From the NCBI GenBank assembly GCA_027924645.1, contig BSBN01000252.1, positions 4,774,001 to 4,838,000 of the forward strand: a stretch of DNA of 64,000 nt. Direction: 5' to 3'. Position 1 is the stretch's first letter, and every line of letters begins with the position of its first letter. Under the pieces are notes generated by a model. It saw only the letters and a program-made list of their open reading frames with translations, was not told where the DNA came from and did no database searches. This stretch comes from Cunninghamia lanceolata. Its lineage: Eukaryota; Streptophyta; Pinopsida; Cupressales; Cupressaceae. Shown piece by piece: positions 44,788 through 57,294 of this stretch. Made by a program: the position numbers and the translations under genes.

Positions 44788-45748
44788 TGACATGACTCTA
44801 TCTAAATAAATATTCTTAATATTTATTTTATCTAAATTCCTCTATCAATAAATAAATAAACAAAATTATTTATTTGATTCATATTCTTCCAATAATTGAA
44901 TAAAATTAATTTATTTAATGAAATTCTTCTAATGTCTTCCAACAAATTAAATAATAACAATGATTTAATGAGTTCTTCCAAAATCATTCTAAATTAAATA
45001 AAACCAATTATTTAATTATTTCTTCCAATAATATATTCTTTAAATTTAAATAAATCCAAATATTTATTTAAGTTATCCATTTCCTCCAAATATTGATTAT
45101 CTAAATATAATTCAATCAAGTGTGCATATGCAATTGAATATTCCAAATATTTAATTGAGTTAAAATATCTTCTCACACTCATGCAATTTCCATCCTTCAC
45201 TTAACTGATTAATGTATTTTGTTGAATGATTTATCTCTTCAGTTAACTCATTCTTCTATTTTATCAATTCCTCTCATGCAAAATAGAGAAAGACACATGT
45301 CCTCTTCCTATTTGTGCATATCCTCTCAAGTATCCTCTACCATTGATCTTCTTATTCTTTCTATACCATTGATCATCTCTCTCACAAGTCTATAAGTGCA
45401 ACCCTATTCCTCTATTTCTCTCATCCAAGCTTTAAGTAAACTTACTCTAGAGGAATTATAGGGTGCCTTTGGCACCAAATCATTCCATACCTTACGATCA
45501 CACCATTATCATCGAAATTGTGTTGAAGAATCCTTCATTGCAAACCTATCATAGCCATTCCCACTTGACATCTTGGAAAATAGCAAGGAAGTGCACCTTC
45601 TGAGGTCCATATTGATATACAAGATCATTTGAGGTAGGCGACCAATGGAAGCCATGAAGTAAAGAGGTTTGCAAGCTTTTAGTTTTTTGTTTCTTATTTC
45701 ATTAAGTTATTAGGTATTATTGATATTCATGCATGATTTCCCTTAACA
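44788..45748. mobile_element. Probable solo LTR inside F
   Basis: The F coding sequence is interrupted after IEPRTFSDVYT and resumes at NDASGDEGY...MEEEF, as expected for uninterrupted copia sequence. The 961-bp insert starts TGACATGACT, ends CCTTAACA, has no coding potential and is very AT-rich at its left (repeated AAATAAATA). Flanking AAAT is present on both sides, but a full 5-bp TSD is not clear. A solo LTR from an unknown family is the simplest explanation. Confidence 0.55.
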
Positions 45749-45871
45749 AATGATGCTAGTGGGGATGAAGGATATATCATTATAATGGAAGAGGAATTTA
45801 ATAATATTGAGAACAATTAGACATGGGAAATGGTTCTACAGCTTGCAGAAAAGAACATGATAGGCACTAAA
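45749..45871 (+). pseudogene. Element F reverse transcriptase, start only
   Basis: The translation reads MEEEFNNIENN-stop-TWEMV...EKNMIGTKC. It is the beginning of the copia reverse transcriptase domain (form MxxEl-xxlexNxTWelV...ixxKW). It is cut after GTKC by the 5' LTR of G. Confidence 0.8.
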
Positions 45872-47219
45872 TGTTGCAAATATGTGTCTATGATGTGTTG
45901 TCATTGATGTCAACATATCTCTTTGTCAGAGAGAGTGAAGACAGTGCAGTTCAGTAAAGTAGATTGCTCCGCATTCCCAGTAAGACGAATATTAGAGTCT
46001 GTGGATCAAAGGGTTTTGTAGAGGATTGTCTGAAGTTGCTCCAGTTAAGATTTGAGAGCTCCACATGGAGGATTTGTGAAGTTATGGTCATCTAAGTAGA
46101 ACCAGGTTTTGCAGTTGTTCAGAGGTAACAAAGTGATAGGAATTTGGTCCAGATTGCTCAACATTAGAATATTATGGTATGTGGTTCTAGAGGTATGTTT
46201 GGGATGTTGCTGTGTATCCTCAACTCAAGTGGTTCATGGTTTGGAGGTCTGCAACAAATCTTTCTAGTGTGACAGTCATGACAATTAGTGTTCTTAAGCT
46301 CCCATATGAAGATGCAAGTGACTCTAGTGAATTGAGGTGGTGTGGTTGTTCTTGTTGATTTCATTGTGCTTGTGGAGGTCTTTGGATCATGTACCTATTG
46401 TGTTGGTGGTCTATATTGAGGATTGAGCTCATAGTTTAAGATTTCTCCTTGGGTGTTGTTGTTCTTTCAAGTCTTGCCCAATTGGATGCTTCGTGTGTGT
46501 TGCGAATGATCTAAGAGAAGTTCTATGGATCATGGCATGTTGTTTAAGGAAGATTTGAGTCTCAACTATGTTTGGTTAATAGTGTAGTGGTCCAGATGTA
46601 GCATTTTGTATTATCTCAAGTATTGTGATTGTAATTGCTTGTAATGCCTATCTTGGAGAATCTTCCAGATAGATGATTGTAAGGCTGACTTTGATGTTCA
46701 TTCAAAAGTTGATGTCATGTATAAATAAGTATAGTGAAGTCATGTAAATGTACCCATGTTTGTGAAGATGTGGAGGTAGCAAAGAAGTGTTTGGGAGCAA
46801 AGCAGAGGTGTTGTGAGCTTCAATGGAATTGATCCTTTGCATGGAGAAGATGTTGTTTCTCAATTCAAACTTTCAGTGTTAACCATGTGAATGTTTTTTG
46901 TAGATAGTGAGTCTCTTAAAGTAGTGAGCTCTAGGCAGTGTGCCCGAAGGTAGGTGCCATCCCATTTTTCTATTCTTTTAATAGAGAATAAATTTTGTGG
47001 GTTAACCCCCACCTTGGTTTTTCCCTTAACTAGGTTTCCACGTAAAAATCCTTGTGTTATCTGTGTTGGTTGTGTTTTTCCTCATGTGTTGTTGTTTCAT
47101 GCATTCATGGTTATATCATTAATCTATTGGTAAGTCGTAAAGAAGATTAAATGTAGCAAAAGATAAAGTTTTGTTACAATTGATTCACCCCCTATTAGTT
47201 GTCTACCCTAATTTCAACA
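45872..47219 (+). repeat. Element G 5' LTR
   Basis: This 1,348-bp LTR starts TGTTGCAAATATG and ends ATTTCAACA. Its start matches 63810-64000, including CTTTGTCAGAGA and AGGGTTTTGTAGAGGATTGTC. Confidence 0.92.
46720..46727 (+). promoter_or_regulatory. Candidate TATA box in the G 5' LTR
   Basis: TATAAATA lies about 500 bases before the LTR end, a plausible core promoter for element transcription. The matching part of the 3' LTR is outside the window, so conservation cannot be judged. Confidence 0.45.
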
Positions 47220-47221
47220 AT

Positions 47222-47233
47222 TGGTATCAGAGT
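47222..47233 (+). other. PBS of G, initiator Met-tRNA type
   Basis: TGGTATCAGAGT lies two bases after the 5' LTR. Confidence 0.92.
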
Positions 47234-47275
47234 CGGTTCCTCTAAAAGAAGCTTGACAGCTTGAGGAGATCTAGG

Positions 47276-48234
47276 ATGTCGACATACAAGAAGGATAGTC
47301 TGAGATTTGATGGAACAAATTACTCCCTTTGGAAGAATCATATGGAGTGTAATTTGTAATGCATGGGTGCTCCTTATTGGTTGATAACTAAGAATAAGTA
47401 TACTCCTCCGAAGAATGGTCCTACAACTCAAGATGAAATCAAAGAAGTTGAATACAACATTTGGTATAAAGAAGCATTCTAGAGTGTTCTGACTAATACA
47501 GAAATGACAAATGTCTTAGAATTACAAATGGCTCATGAAATATGGAGGAAATTGGAAACTCTATATGAAGGTGATACGTATGTCAAATGTGCTAAGTTAT
47601 AGAGCCTAGAGGATAGATACAACTTTTTGAGGATGAGTGAAGATGAAAACATCACTTCCTACATATGCAAAAGGTGAATGAACTTGTGTGCACTATTAGG
47701 TGCATTGGTTGGAAACTAGAAGAATCAAAGATTGTTGCCAAGGTGCTCAGATCCTTACCTACTTCATACAAACATAGAGTTGTTGCTATTGAGGAGATCA
47801 ACACTGTGACAGATGTTACAAGGGACTAGTTGGTTGGCAAGATTTCAGCATTTGAAATGAGTGACTTTGGTGATTCTCTTCCTAAATTAGAATTTGCATT
47901 TAAGTCTAGTGTTTTCAAAAAGAAAATATTTGATCTAGGTGAAAGCTCTTCAAGAAGACTAACCATATATGAGAAGGCAAGGAAGGAACATGAAGAAGAT
48001 GAATTTGAACTTGAAGAACTTGAAGCCCTCGTTGCTAAAAGATTACAAAGAGGATCCGATAAGTATGAAGGAAAGTTACCTTTCAAATGTTTTGCTTGCA
48101 ATAAGATTGGTCATTTTGCTTCAAGATGTTCGGAGAGGGTTTCAAAGCCAAACCCTAACAGACCCATGGTTTAGAAGAAATGCTACTATGTCTAAGAAGC
48201 TATTAATGAAGGAGTCACAGATGATGAATCCGAT
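47276..48234 (+). pseudogene. Element G gag, broken
   Basis: An ATG at 47276 starts a copia gag: LRFDGTNYSLWKNHMEC, then MAHEIWRKLETLYEGD and RYNFLRMSEDENITSYI (UBN2-type region). A frameshift occurs between about 47640 and 47830. The C-terminal part (47830-48174) carries one perfect zinc knuckle, CFACNKIGHFASRC (about residues 87-100 of that piece). Five or more stops interrupt the N-terminal part. Confidence 0.82.
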
Positions 48235-49793
48235 ATGGGAAGTACCTCTAGAAATGAATGGGTGTTTATTGCTATCAAAGAAGAAGAGTTGGTGCCTACT
48301 GAATCCACTATCTATGGAAATGTGGAAAGTTGCTTGGTTGCTCAGGTTGAAGAAAAGGATGAATGGGTGATTGACAATAGATGTTCTCATCATATGATTG
48401 GTGATAAAAGTAAGTTTGTAATTTTAGAAAGATATGAAGGTGGAATTGTGATGTTTGGAGACAATTCAGCTCATGGAATCCATTGCAGAGGATCCATCTC
48501 TCTTGATGGTAAGAATAACACTAATGATGTTTTGTATGTAGAAGGGTTGAAGCATAATCTTCTTAGTGTTGGACTGTTGATTGAAAAAGTGTATGATCTC
48601 TGATTCAAGGATAGAAAATGTAGAATTTTGGAAAGCTCTGGAACTAAGATTGCATCTGGTACATAGACTAAAGGTAATATCTTTCATTTAAGTGGTACTG
48701 ATAAAAGTTGTTTGATTGCTTAGATTGATCATAGTTGGTTATGACATAGGAGTATGTGTTATGTAAACTTTGATAACATTTTCAAGATAAGTACTACTTA
48801 GGCTATGAGAGATCTTCCAAAGCTTGTGAAACCTACTAATAACATGTGTAAGGAATGCCAGTTGGGAAAACAAAATAGAGCTACATTAAAAAGTAAAGAA
48901 CAATTTTCAAATGGATTATTGGATCTTTTGCACACTAATTTGTGTGGTCCTGCCAGAGTTAGGAGTTTACAAGGAGATAGATACTTTATGTTGCTGATTG
49001 ATGATTACTCCCAGATGATGTGGGTCACTTTCTTGAGAGAGAAATTAGAGGCCTTGGACAAACTCATGGTGTTCAAGGCTAAGGTAGGGAATGAGAGTGG
49101 TGTGAAGATAAAGTGTCTGAGATTTAACAGAGGTGGAGAGTTTAACTCTGGTGAGTTTAATACATTTTGTGAAAAGCATGGAATAAGAAGATAGTTATTT
49201 GGTCCTAGGACTCTTCAACATAATGGAGTTGTGGAAAGGAAGAACCAGACTATTCAAGAGGTTGCTAGAACCATGATGATGGAGGTAAATGTTTCACATG
49301 TCTATTGGAGAGAGGCTGTGAGTACTATTGTCTACACTCTTAACGGGGTGTAGATCAAAGGTAATATTGGTAAAATACCTTATGAACTATGGTTTGGTAA
49401 TGCTCCTACTTTGAAATACTCCAGAATTTTCTATAGTAAATGCTATATCAAGAGACATGAAGATCTAGGAAAGTTTGATGCAAGATGTGATGAAGGAATA
49501 TTTCTAGGTTATTCCAACCAAAGCAAGGCATACCGGTGTTTTAGCAAGAGATTGAAAAGGATTGTTAAAAGTGCTAATGTGAAGGTTGATGAAAGCAAGG
49601 AGAGACCTTCGAAGTCTTGTGGATATGAATTAGATGATCAAAATGAAATTCCAAATAAAAGAAAGTAAGTTCAAACTCAAACTTAGATTGAAATTGCTTT
49701 GGAGAATCCAGTGACTCAAGAAGCTAGTGCAAATGTTGAGGAACAAGTTCAAGAATCAGAAGTTCAAGAAAATCCCAAAACTCCCAAGTAAGG
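48235..49793 (+). pseudogene. Element G protease and integrase, broken
   Basis: The protease active site reads WVIDNRCSHHMIGDKSKF, with Asn-Arg where Ser-Gly normally follows the Asp, and continues with LYVEGLKHNLLSVG. The integrase zinc region is damaged (HRSMCYVNF lacks the second His; CKECQLGKQ keeps both Cys). In the core, two catalytic Asp positions are Asn: HTNLCGPARV and FNRGGEFNSGEF. The Glu-containing region GVVERKNQTIQEVARTM is preserved. FDARCDEGIFLGYSNQSKAYR marks the integrase tail. The three pieces 48235-48603, 48805-49194 and 49411-49668 share one frame, separated by stops. A frameshift lies before the reverse transcriptase. Confidence 0.88.
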
Positions 49794-51142
49794 TTGACTC
49801 ATTCTAAAGATCAGATCAAAGGAGATAAAAATAAAGGTGTTCAAACTAGAAGAAAAATTGTTGAAGAACAAGTGGAGTATTGTTTGATTTCAAAGATCGA
49901 ACCAAAATCAATGAATGAAGCTTGTAATGATGAAAGTTGGGTAAAAGCAATGGAAGAAGAATTAATGTATATTGAAAAGAATCATATTGGGGATCTTGTT
50001 CCTAGACCTAGAAACAAAAATGTAATTGGAACTAAATGGGTCTTCTGGAATAAATTGAATGAAGATGGTGAAGTTGTGAGAAAAAAACAAAGATTGGTTT
50101 GCAAAGGATATTCTCAGGTAGAGGGAATTGATTTTGAAGAAACTTTTGCTCCAATGGAAAGAATCAAAGTAGTGAGATTATTTCTTACCTTTTCTACTTA
50201 CAAAGATTTCAAAGTTTACCAGATGGATGTCAAGTTAGCATCCCTAAATGGAGAGTTGGAAGAAGAAGTCTACATTGAGCAACCTGAAGGATTCTAGTTG
50301 TTTGATCAAGGAGATATGGTCTGCAAATTGAGGAAAATATTGTATGGACTTAAACAAGCCCCAAGAGCCTAGTATGCAAGATTAGATAAGTATCTGCTAA
50401 AGTTAGGTTTTAGCAAAGGCACAACTGACAGTAATCTTTATTTCAAAATTGATCATGAACACAGCTTGATTGTTGAGATATTTGTTGATGATATCATCTT
50501 TGGTGGAAATGAGAGTATGTGTAAAAAAATTGTTGATTAGATGCAAAGTGACTTTGAGACGTCCATGTTTGGTGAAATATATTTCTTCTTAGGTCTACAA
50601 ATCATTGAATTAGATAAGGGCATCTTCATATTGCAGTCTAAGTATGTGAAAGAGTTGTTGAAAAAGTTTGGAATGGAGGATTCAAAACTAGTGAGTACTC
50701 CTATGATAATTGGATACAAGTTGAGTAAAGATGATAATTCTCCTAAGACCGATCAAAAAAGGTATAGATCAATGATTGGAGGACTGCTTTATCTAACTCA
50801 AACCACACATGATATTATGAATGTAGTTGGCCTTGTTGCTAGATTTCAAGTTGATCCTAGAGAGTCTTATGCTATAGCAATCAAAAGAATTTTTAGATAT
50901 CTGAAGAGGACATCTGATTATGGCTTATGGTATCCTAAAGATGATGATTTCACTCTTCATGCTTATAAAGATATTGATTGGGTAGGAGATGTGGATGACA
51001 GAAAGGGTACTAGTGGTGGTACATTTTTCTTGGGAAATGAATTGGTTTCTTGGTTGAGCAAGAAGCAGGAGGCAATATCTATATCTACTACTAAGGTAGA
51101 GTATATAGCAGCAACAAGTAATTGTACTCAAGTTTTGTGGAT
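49794..51142 (+). pseudogene. Element G reverse transcriptase and most of RNase H
   Basis: The domain begins [13 protein letters not shown]...[19 protein letters not shown] and runs through [16 protein letters not shown] and [36 protein letters not shown] leads to the catalytic FVDDIIFGG, a Phe variant of the usual YVDD. RNase H follows with DIDWVGDVDDRKGTSGG and SWLSKKQEAISISTTKVEYIAA. The copy is broken at least after PEGF, after PRA and after KIVD. It ends at CTQVLW, where the E insertion begins; it resumes at 63165. Confidence 0.9.
51138..51142. repeat. TSD of element E (TGGAT), left copy
   Basis: TGGAT directly precedes the E LTR and recurs at 63165-63169. Removing E and one copy gives continuous copia RNase H coding sequence. 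Confidence 0.95.
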
Positions 51143-54020
51143 TGTAAGGTACTTTAGATTTACAACATGAAACTGGAGTAAAACATAGACTTACTGAAAG
51201 TAAAGCAATGCAGTAATTAAATAACTTCTACTTCATCATTTTAAAGGAAATGTAATAAAATATCATTCCAGAGTTCAAGCAAGTTATTAGATTCAAAGGT
51301 AAAGTACAACCATAATTTCAATGCGTATATAGATACATCTGAAGTCATTTACAGAGTATGTAGAATATAATATTACAAGAGTCAAATAATGGCATCAAGC
51401 CTTATAATCATTTAAGTACAAAAAGTACATCTATAATCAATGTCAAATAAATTCTTCAAGGAGTCCTCGACCGCCATCGACCAACCAGCCATCTGCTGTG
51501 TCGAAGGACAAGAACATGGTTCAGGTGCTTTTTCCGCCCAAACACGAAGCTTGCGCTTCCCCGGTATCCTTCAAATTGAAGGATGCCCGACCCTGCTCGA
51601 AGAGCCTAGCAACCTGGAAACATATGCAAGGTGGAATCTGGTATGTGCCTATCAATCTACATGCATCACTATATGAATGCAGCATCTCATCAATAGGATG
51701 TGGTAGGAATAAAAAAAATATACAATGTATAGCTAGGAAAAGTCCATCTATTTCAATGGTGCATGTCTATTTCAACATTCGGTTAGCTTCGGCCAAAGCA
51801 TTACTCCATAAAAACGGCATGCAAGTTTGAAAAAGAAACTTACTTCCCTAATAACCCACATTCGATACCCGTCCCGAAAGACAATCTTCTCAAAACATAG
51901 CAAAACAGAAGCATAAAACTAATCTCTTCTAGCACAACAACAAAAATAAAAAAATACTCCCTTACTAGTGTGAAGTTACAATGTTGGTTACTCAATTCTA
52001 TATGTCTGGGTTTGTGTGGTTTAAAGTGTTCCGTGTTGTAGAAGGCAATAATTGTTCGTTACCATTTATTGAGTAAAGTTACTTAGTTCAACATATCTAT
52101 TCATAAATTCATACATCTTGGACTATTATGCACATAAGGATCCATAGGAGAAAAAAAATTCCTTCCATAAGATATAAAATTCCTCACTTTCTAAGTAAAC
52201 ACATAATAATTACGACATATTGAATAATGCTATTTACTTCCAATAGATTTCAATAAAAGAAAGAAAATCAAATTACCACTAACCCTAAAAGTAGATCAAT
52301 ATGCTACGTTATCGCTTCTACATGTGATTGCAAGATTTTCTTTTGCAAACAAAATCAATTCGATTTATTAGTTTAGACATGTTGTATTTTTCCTTAGAAA
52401 TCAGGTGGTCTAAATGGAAAGGAAATTGTCAAGAAGGATTTTGATCTTTCCACGACATTTACATATCATCCACTTCAATGGTCAACAATCCACATCAATT
52501 TATTTCTTTAATTGAACTAATTATCAGCTAACATACATTCTAGGAATTTAGGCCAATGTTAACTGTCTAGATGGCTAATTAAAGATGGAGATAAGGGTTT
52601 GTCTGCTAACTGAGATCATGACAGACCTGCTGTATCAGCAGGCAACACAGTTCATACAAATGCAAGGAGAAACCATTTGTGCTGGTATGAGGTTGAAATA
52701 AGGTGTAGTAAGGGATCTTGTTCAAGTGAGGTCGAATAAGAAGACTGAATTCAGTCACTAAAGATCAGTACAAGGAGAGCATCACTCTGCAAGAGAATAA
52801 TGAAGTTTGCTAAAAGAAAAGAAAAAGAAAACAGGGAATGGCGAATACCATGGTGAGGAGATATCACCAACAAAGAAAACCAGATGCGTTCTTTTAAAGA
52901 AACCGTTCCTATACATTTCTGAAGGAGTGTTCTAACAGAGGGGATTCATCAGCAAAAGTGGAAGACCACAGCAGTTACCAAACATAGCAAGACAAACAAA
53001 AACACAGATCGGCATGATATAAATAGTGCAGATCAGGTCTTCAAAGGGACGGATCAGTGTACTAGCATTTCCTAGAAAAAAAACAATGAAGGTGTAGGGA
53101 TTGTTTAGGGCGGCCCTGACTAACTGAAAGGTCGTCAGCAAATAAGGTTCAGTGTATGATTCCTGGGTCAGATGACTCCTCTTAACCCAGTGACCTTCTC
53201 AAGCCTGGGTCGAATCACAGAACACGGCTGAGACTTAGATTTCATAAAAAAGATCAGCATATTACCAATATTAACAAGCACATACATGCAAGTCAAAAAT
53301 TGAGGTTCAAATAGTCGACTACAGCTTAGCAGCGACTGGTGAGAGTAAAAGATAGAGTTTGCATTTCAAAGACACCATAGAAGCAACAAAAAGAAATAAC
53401 GGCTTCATTATTCATGAGAGCCCGTTCGCATGATCATCGATCTAGGCAGAGGTCAAGATAATGATCATTGTTAACAAAGTCAGATAGGTTTGCTTGTATA
53501 GCAATAAACTCCCTTCATTTTTATGTAGCAAAAGGGTATACAGCGAAAGGGATTGAGATCGATGGAATCGGCAGCTTTCAGAAGGAAAAAGAAAAATCGA
53601 AGTAATAAACCTTGAATAAGTTTTTTTTTTCTGTTATCAATTCTAATTTCAAACAAGCTGAGTATAATAATGAGATAAATACCCGTAGAAATGATGTAAA
53701 CGGTGCTTTCTGAGGCAACCTGTCCCCTTGGAAAAATGCTGCAAACTGCACTTCGTCGAATGATCCAATCCCTCCTTCCTGAGTGATGTCGCTCCTCTCC
53801 TACTGATGCCACTGTGTCTCCTTTCCTTCTTGGACTATATTTTTTTTTACCCCCATCCCCCATTTTAAGATCCAATTCTTATGGGTTTCTCAGTAATTTT
53901 TTCTTCTCCTCCTTTTGCTGCATGCGAGAGTTTCTCTTATTTCATTTATTATTATTATTTTCTTACCATTCTCCCCCGATTCGCATGCATGAGCATGCAT
54001 ATGTTTCTCTTTTTAATTAA

Positions 54021-54074
<54 letters not shown>

Positions 54075-54794
54075 CTTGATTTATATTATGCATGAACATA
54101 TCTATATGTATTCTATATTATTATTATTATTATTAAATCTAAATATACAATTTATTTATTTAGTATGATTATATATATTTTTTTATACTAAGTAAAGAAT
54201 AAAATACTTCTAAAGATAATAAGGATAGTATTATCTTTTATTAGATTTACCTATTAATTTATTTTTTTCACAATTGCTCACGTTAAATTCTTTTTATAAG
54301 AACAATATATTTTAATTTAGAACAATATTCATATATTTCCATCTATCTATCAAGGTTCTAACTTATTGTTTTGATGCATAAATAGGTGTTCAAGTTCCAT
54401 TGTATTATAATCAAAGACGTTCAAAGCTATTCCAATTCAGACGAAAACATTAACATCCTTTCAATAATCACGCAAACACAATCATGAATTAGACATGCAA
54501 GCATTACTCGTCAAAAACACACGCAATGCATATGCAAGATAAATCAAACTACGTGAGTGTGTGGAATTCCCAGATAAAACCTGTCATCTATTGCCATGAA
54601 ACTAGGACTCCCCTACCTGAACCATGCTCTTGTCATCGACAAGACTGCAAAAGTCAAACTCATAAAACTGTTAATATGTTAGTCCCAGTATAGCCGAAGC
54701 GAATAAAATAGCCGAAGCGATCTATTTATCCAATCAATGTAATTATTGCAATTTTAACTATTAAATCAAGTATGAAAAGGTATGAGACGTGACA
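51143..54794 (-). repeat. Element E 3' LTR
   Basis: This 3,652-bp LTR pairs with 59556-63164. The main length difference is the TA repeat at 54024-54072. A few other indels and many C/T or G/A differences are seen. Confidence 0.94.
54024..54072. repeat. (TA)n microsatellite in the E 3' LTR
   Basis: There are roughly 24 TA units. The matching place in the 5' LTR (about 62427-62440) has only about five, so the repeat changed length after insertion. Confidence 0.92.
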
Positions 54795-54808
54795 TCCTTC
54801 CCCAGTTG
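54795..54808 (-). other. Polypurine tract of E
   Basis: On the minus strand AACTGGGGAAGGA directly precedes the LTR start TGTCACG. Confidence 0.82.
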
Positions 54809-54924
54809 GAAGTGACATCATCTCGATGTCTTATTACATCATGTAAACAATAAAATCAAAAACAATAATGTATCATCATTTGAGTTTCATAATATCTGAA
54901 TATGCATGTAAATAAACATCTAAT

Positions 54925-56400
54925 CTAATTTTCCAAATGCGAAAAAGATCTATTAATTTCAGAAGCATCCTCCCAAGTGGCACTCTCCACTGAATACTAG
55001 TCCCATTGGACCTTATACTGCACTATGTCTCGATTACGCAACTTAACGTTGCGCTTCTCCAAGACTTGAATGGGCTTCACTAGCACCACTCCTGGATCCT
55101 GTACCTGCAAAGCATGCCAATCAAGAATATGCAAAACATCAGGATGATAAGGTTTGAGCAATGACACATGAAAAACATTATGGATCTTGGCGAGAGCTGG
55201 CGGCAATGCAAGTCTGTATGCAACCGGATTGATCACTTCAAGAATGTCAAAAGGTCCTACAAATCTAGGAGCTAGTTTGGATGCCTTTCCAAACAATATC
55301 GAACTCTTATGTGGCTTGACCTTTAAAAACACTTTGTCACCTACGGAGAATTGCCTAAAAGTCCTGTTCTTGTTTGCATAACTCTTCTGTATATCTGAGG
55401 CTTGTTTCAATTTTTCTTTGATTAGCCTCATCTGATCTTCCATTTCTTTCAACATATCAGGTCCAACTACTATCCGGTCTTCGATCCTATCCCAACTGAT
55501 TGGAGTTCTACACCTGCGACCATAGAGAGCCTCGAAAGGTGCCATACCTAAGGATGCATGGTAGGAATTATTATAAGCAAACTCTACCAAGGGTAGATAT
55601 TCCTCCCATTTGTACTGCTGGTCCATACGGTACATCCTCAGAAGATCCTCTACAACCTAGTTGACTCTCTCTGTCTGTCCATCTATTTCGGGGTGATAAG
55701 CTATACTAAAGTTCAACTCAGTTCCCAAAGCTGCATTAAGTGTGATCCAGAACCTAGAGGTCATACGAGTGTCACAATCTGAAATGATCATCTTTGGCAC
55801 TCCATGAAGTTGAAAGATCTCTTGTAGAAACTTCTTTGCTAACGTCAATGACCCATCCGTGAGATTTCCTGGAATGAAATGAGCCACTTTCGTTAACTTG
55901 TCAACAACCACTAAGATGACATCATGCCGATTCTTTGACATGGGCAATCCCTGAATAAAGTCCATGCTAATCACTTGCCACTTGTACTCAAGTATGCTAT
56001 GTGGGTAAAGCAATCCTGTAGGATGGACATGTTCTACCTTAACACGTTGACATTCCAAACATCGAGCGACAAACTCTGTCACATCCTTCTTAAGCTTAGG
56101 CCAAAAGTACAATGGCCTCAATCCTTCCATTGTCTTGGTCACACCTGGGTGTCCAGAATATGGGGCACTGTGAATCTACTCGAGAACTAACTTCCTCAAT
56201 TTCCCCGAATCTGGAATATACATTCTCCCCTGATATCTCAAAATCCCATCTGATTCTACTACATATCCATCAAATCGATGATCTGTAGGGTCTACTTCTA
56301 AAGCTTGTTTAACCCTTTCATAGTGCTCATCTCCTTGCAAGTTTTGGATTACCTGCTGTCTCAGATTAGATCTAGATGTCACCATGGTTGACAGATGTCA
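54925..56400 (-). pseudogene. Element E integrase and chromodomain
   Basis: The frame continues from RNase H after a TGA at 56398. The zinc region spans a stop at 56176 (HSAPYSGHPGVTKTMEG, then CLECQRVKVEH). The core keeps all three acidic residues: ISMDFIQGLP, IISDCDTRMTSRFW and DGQTERVN. A TAG at 55657 follows directly. The tail has FVGPFDILEVINPVAYRLALPP and FHVSLLKPY, the GPY/F module. The chromodomain comprises YKVQWD, a TAG at 54997, then SVESATWEDASEINRSF. The frame ends at 54925, about 130 bases before the LTR. Apart from the stops the enzyme looks complete. Confidence 0.92.
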
Positions 56401-57294
56401 TCTTCTACTAAGAGCATCTGCAACCCTGTTCTCTTTACCTTTTATGTACTCAATCCCAAAATCATATTCGCTAAGGAATTCTAACCACCTTCTCTGTCGA
56501 GTGTTGAGATTAGGTTGGGTAAAGATATATTTGAGCCCTAAATGATCTGTCTTGAGCTCAAAAGGCTTATGTAAGAGATAGTGCCTCCACATCTGAAGTG
56601 CGTGAACTATGGCAGACAACTCAAGATCATGAGGTGCATAATTTAACTCGTGTTGTTTCAGTTTCTTGGATTCATATGCCACTACTTTTCTGTTCTGCAT
56701 CAACACTCCTCCCACACCTTCACTAGAAGCATCTGTAGTCACTATGAAATGACCATTAGGGTCAGGTATGGTCAAAATAGGTGCTGATGTTAGTCTTTCT
56801 TTCAACAACTGAAAAGCTTGTTCACATTTATCCGTCAATTCAAACTTCTTACCTTTCTTCTGCAACGAGGTTATGGGTGCCGCAACTGTCGAGAATCCTT
56901 CTACAAATTTCCTGTAATAACCTGCCAGCCCCATAAAGCTTCTTACCTCAGTCACAGTCTGTGGTGCGGGCCATTCCATTATTGCCTTGATCTTTTCAGG
57001 GTCTACAGCAATCCCATTAGCTGAAATTACGTGGCCAAGATAGTGCACTTTACTCTGATAGAATGTGCACTTGGATAACTTGCCAAAAAGTTTTCTTTCC
57101 CTTAAACGCTACAAGACTAATCTCAAGTATCTTTCATGCTCCTCCAATGACTTAGAATATATCAGGATGTCATCAAGAAAAACCAGTACAAAATCATCAA
57201 GGCAATCCCTGAATACACTGTTCATCAAGTTCATGAATGCTGCCGGAGCATTAGTTAACCCGAATGGTACTACTGTGAATTCATAGTGACCATA
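56401..57294 (-). pseudogene. Element E reverse transcriptase C-terminal part and RNase H
   Basis: The same frame continues after the TGA at 57295: [20 protein letters not shown], then the catalytic [10 protein letters not shown], a TAG at 57109, and the thumb region [19 protein letters not shown]. RNase H follows with [38 protein letters not shown] and [14 protein letters not shown], so its Asp, Glu and second Asp positions are all present. It ends with RVADALSRR at a TGA (56398). Confidence 0.92.

Larger units (their letters stand above)
39308..45871 (+). mobile_element. Element F: decayed Ty1/copia retrotransposon, 5' part
   Basis: The plus-strand copia element has its 5' LTR at 39308-41305, a degenerate Met-tRNA PBS and broken gag, protease and integrase regions. 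It is interrupted first by a probable solo LTR (44788-45748). It is then cut by G within the start of the reverse transcriptase domain. Its remaining part and 3' LTR should lie to the right of the window. Confidence 0.8.

Noticed and set aside
51440..51830. Open frames near 51440-51830 and 59853-60243 as conserved host genes
   Set aside because: They are the same sequence in the two LTRs of E, so similarity reflects LTR duplication. They match no family I know and lie antisense to the element.
53480..53875. 131-codon frame at 53480-53875 and its copy at 61991-62287
   Set aside because: It is in the LTRs of E, differs in length between copies because of an indel, and has low-complexity content.
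54024..54072. Telomere- or origin-like repeat
   Set aside because: It is a simple TA microsatellite inside an LTR.
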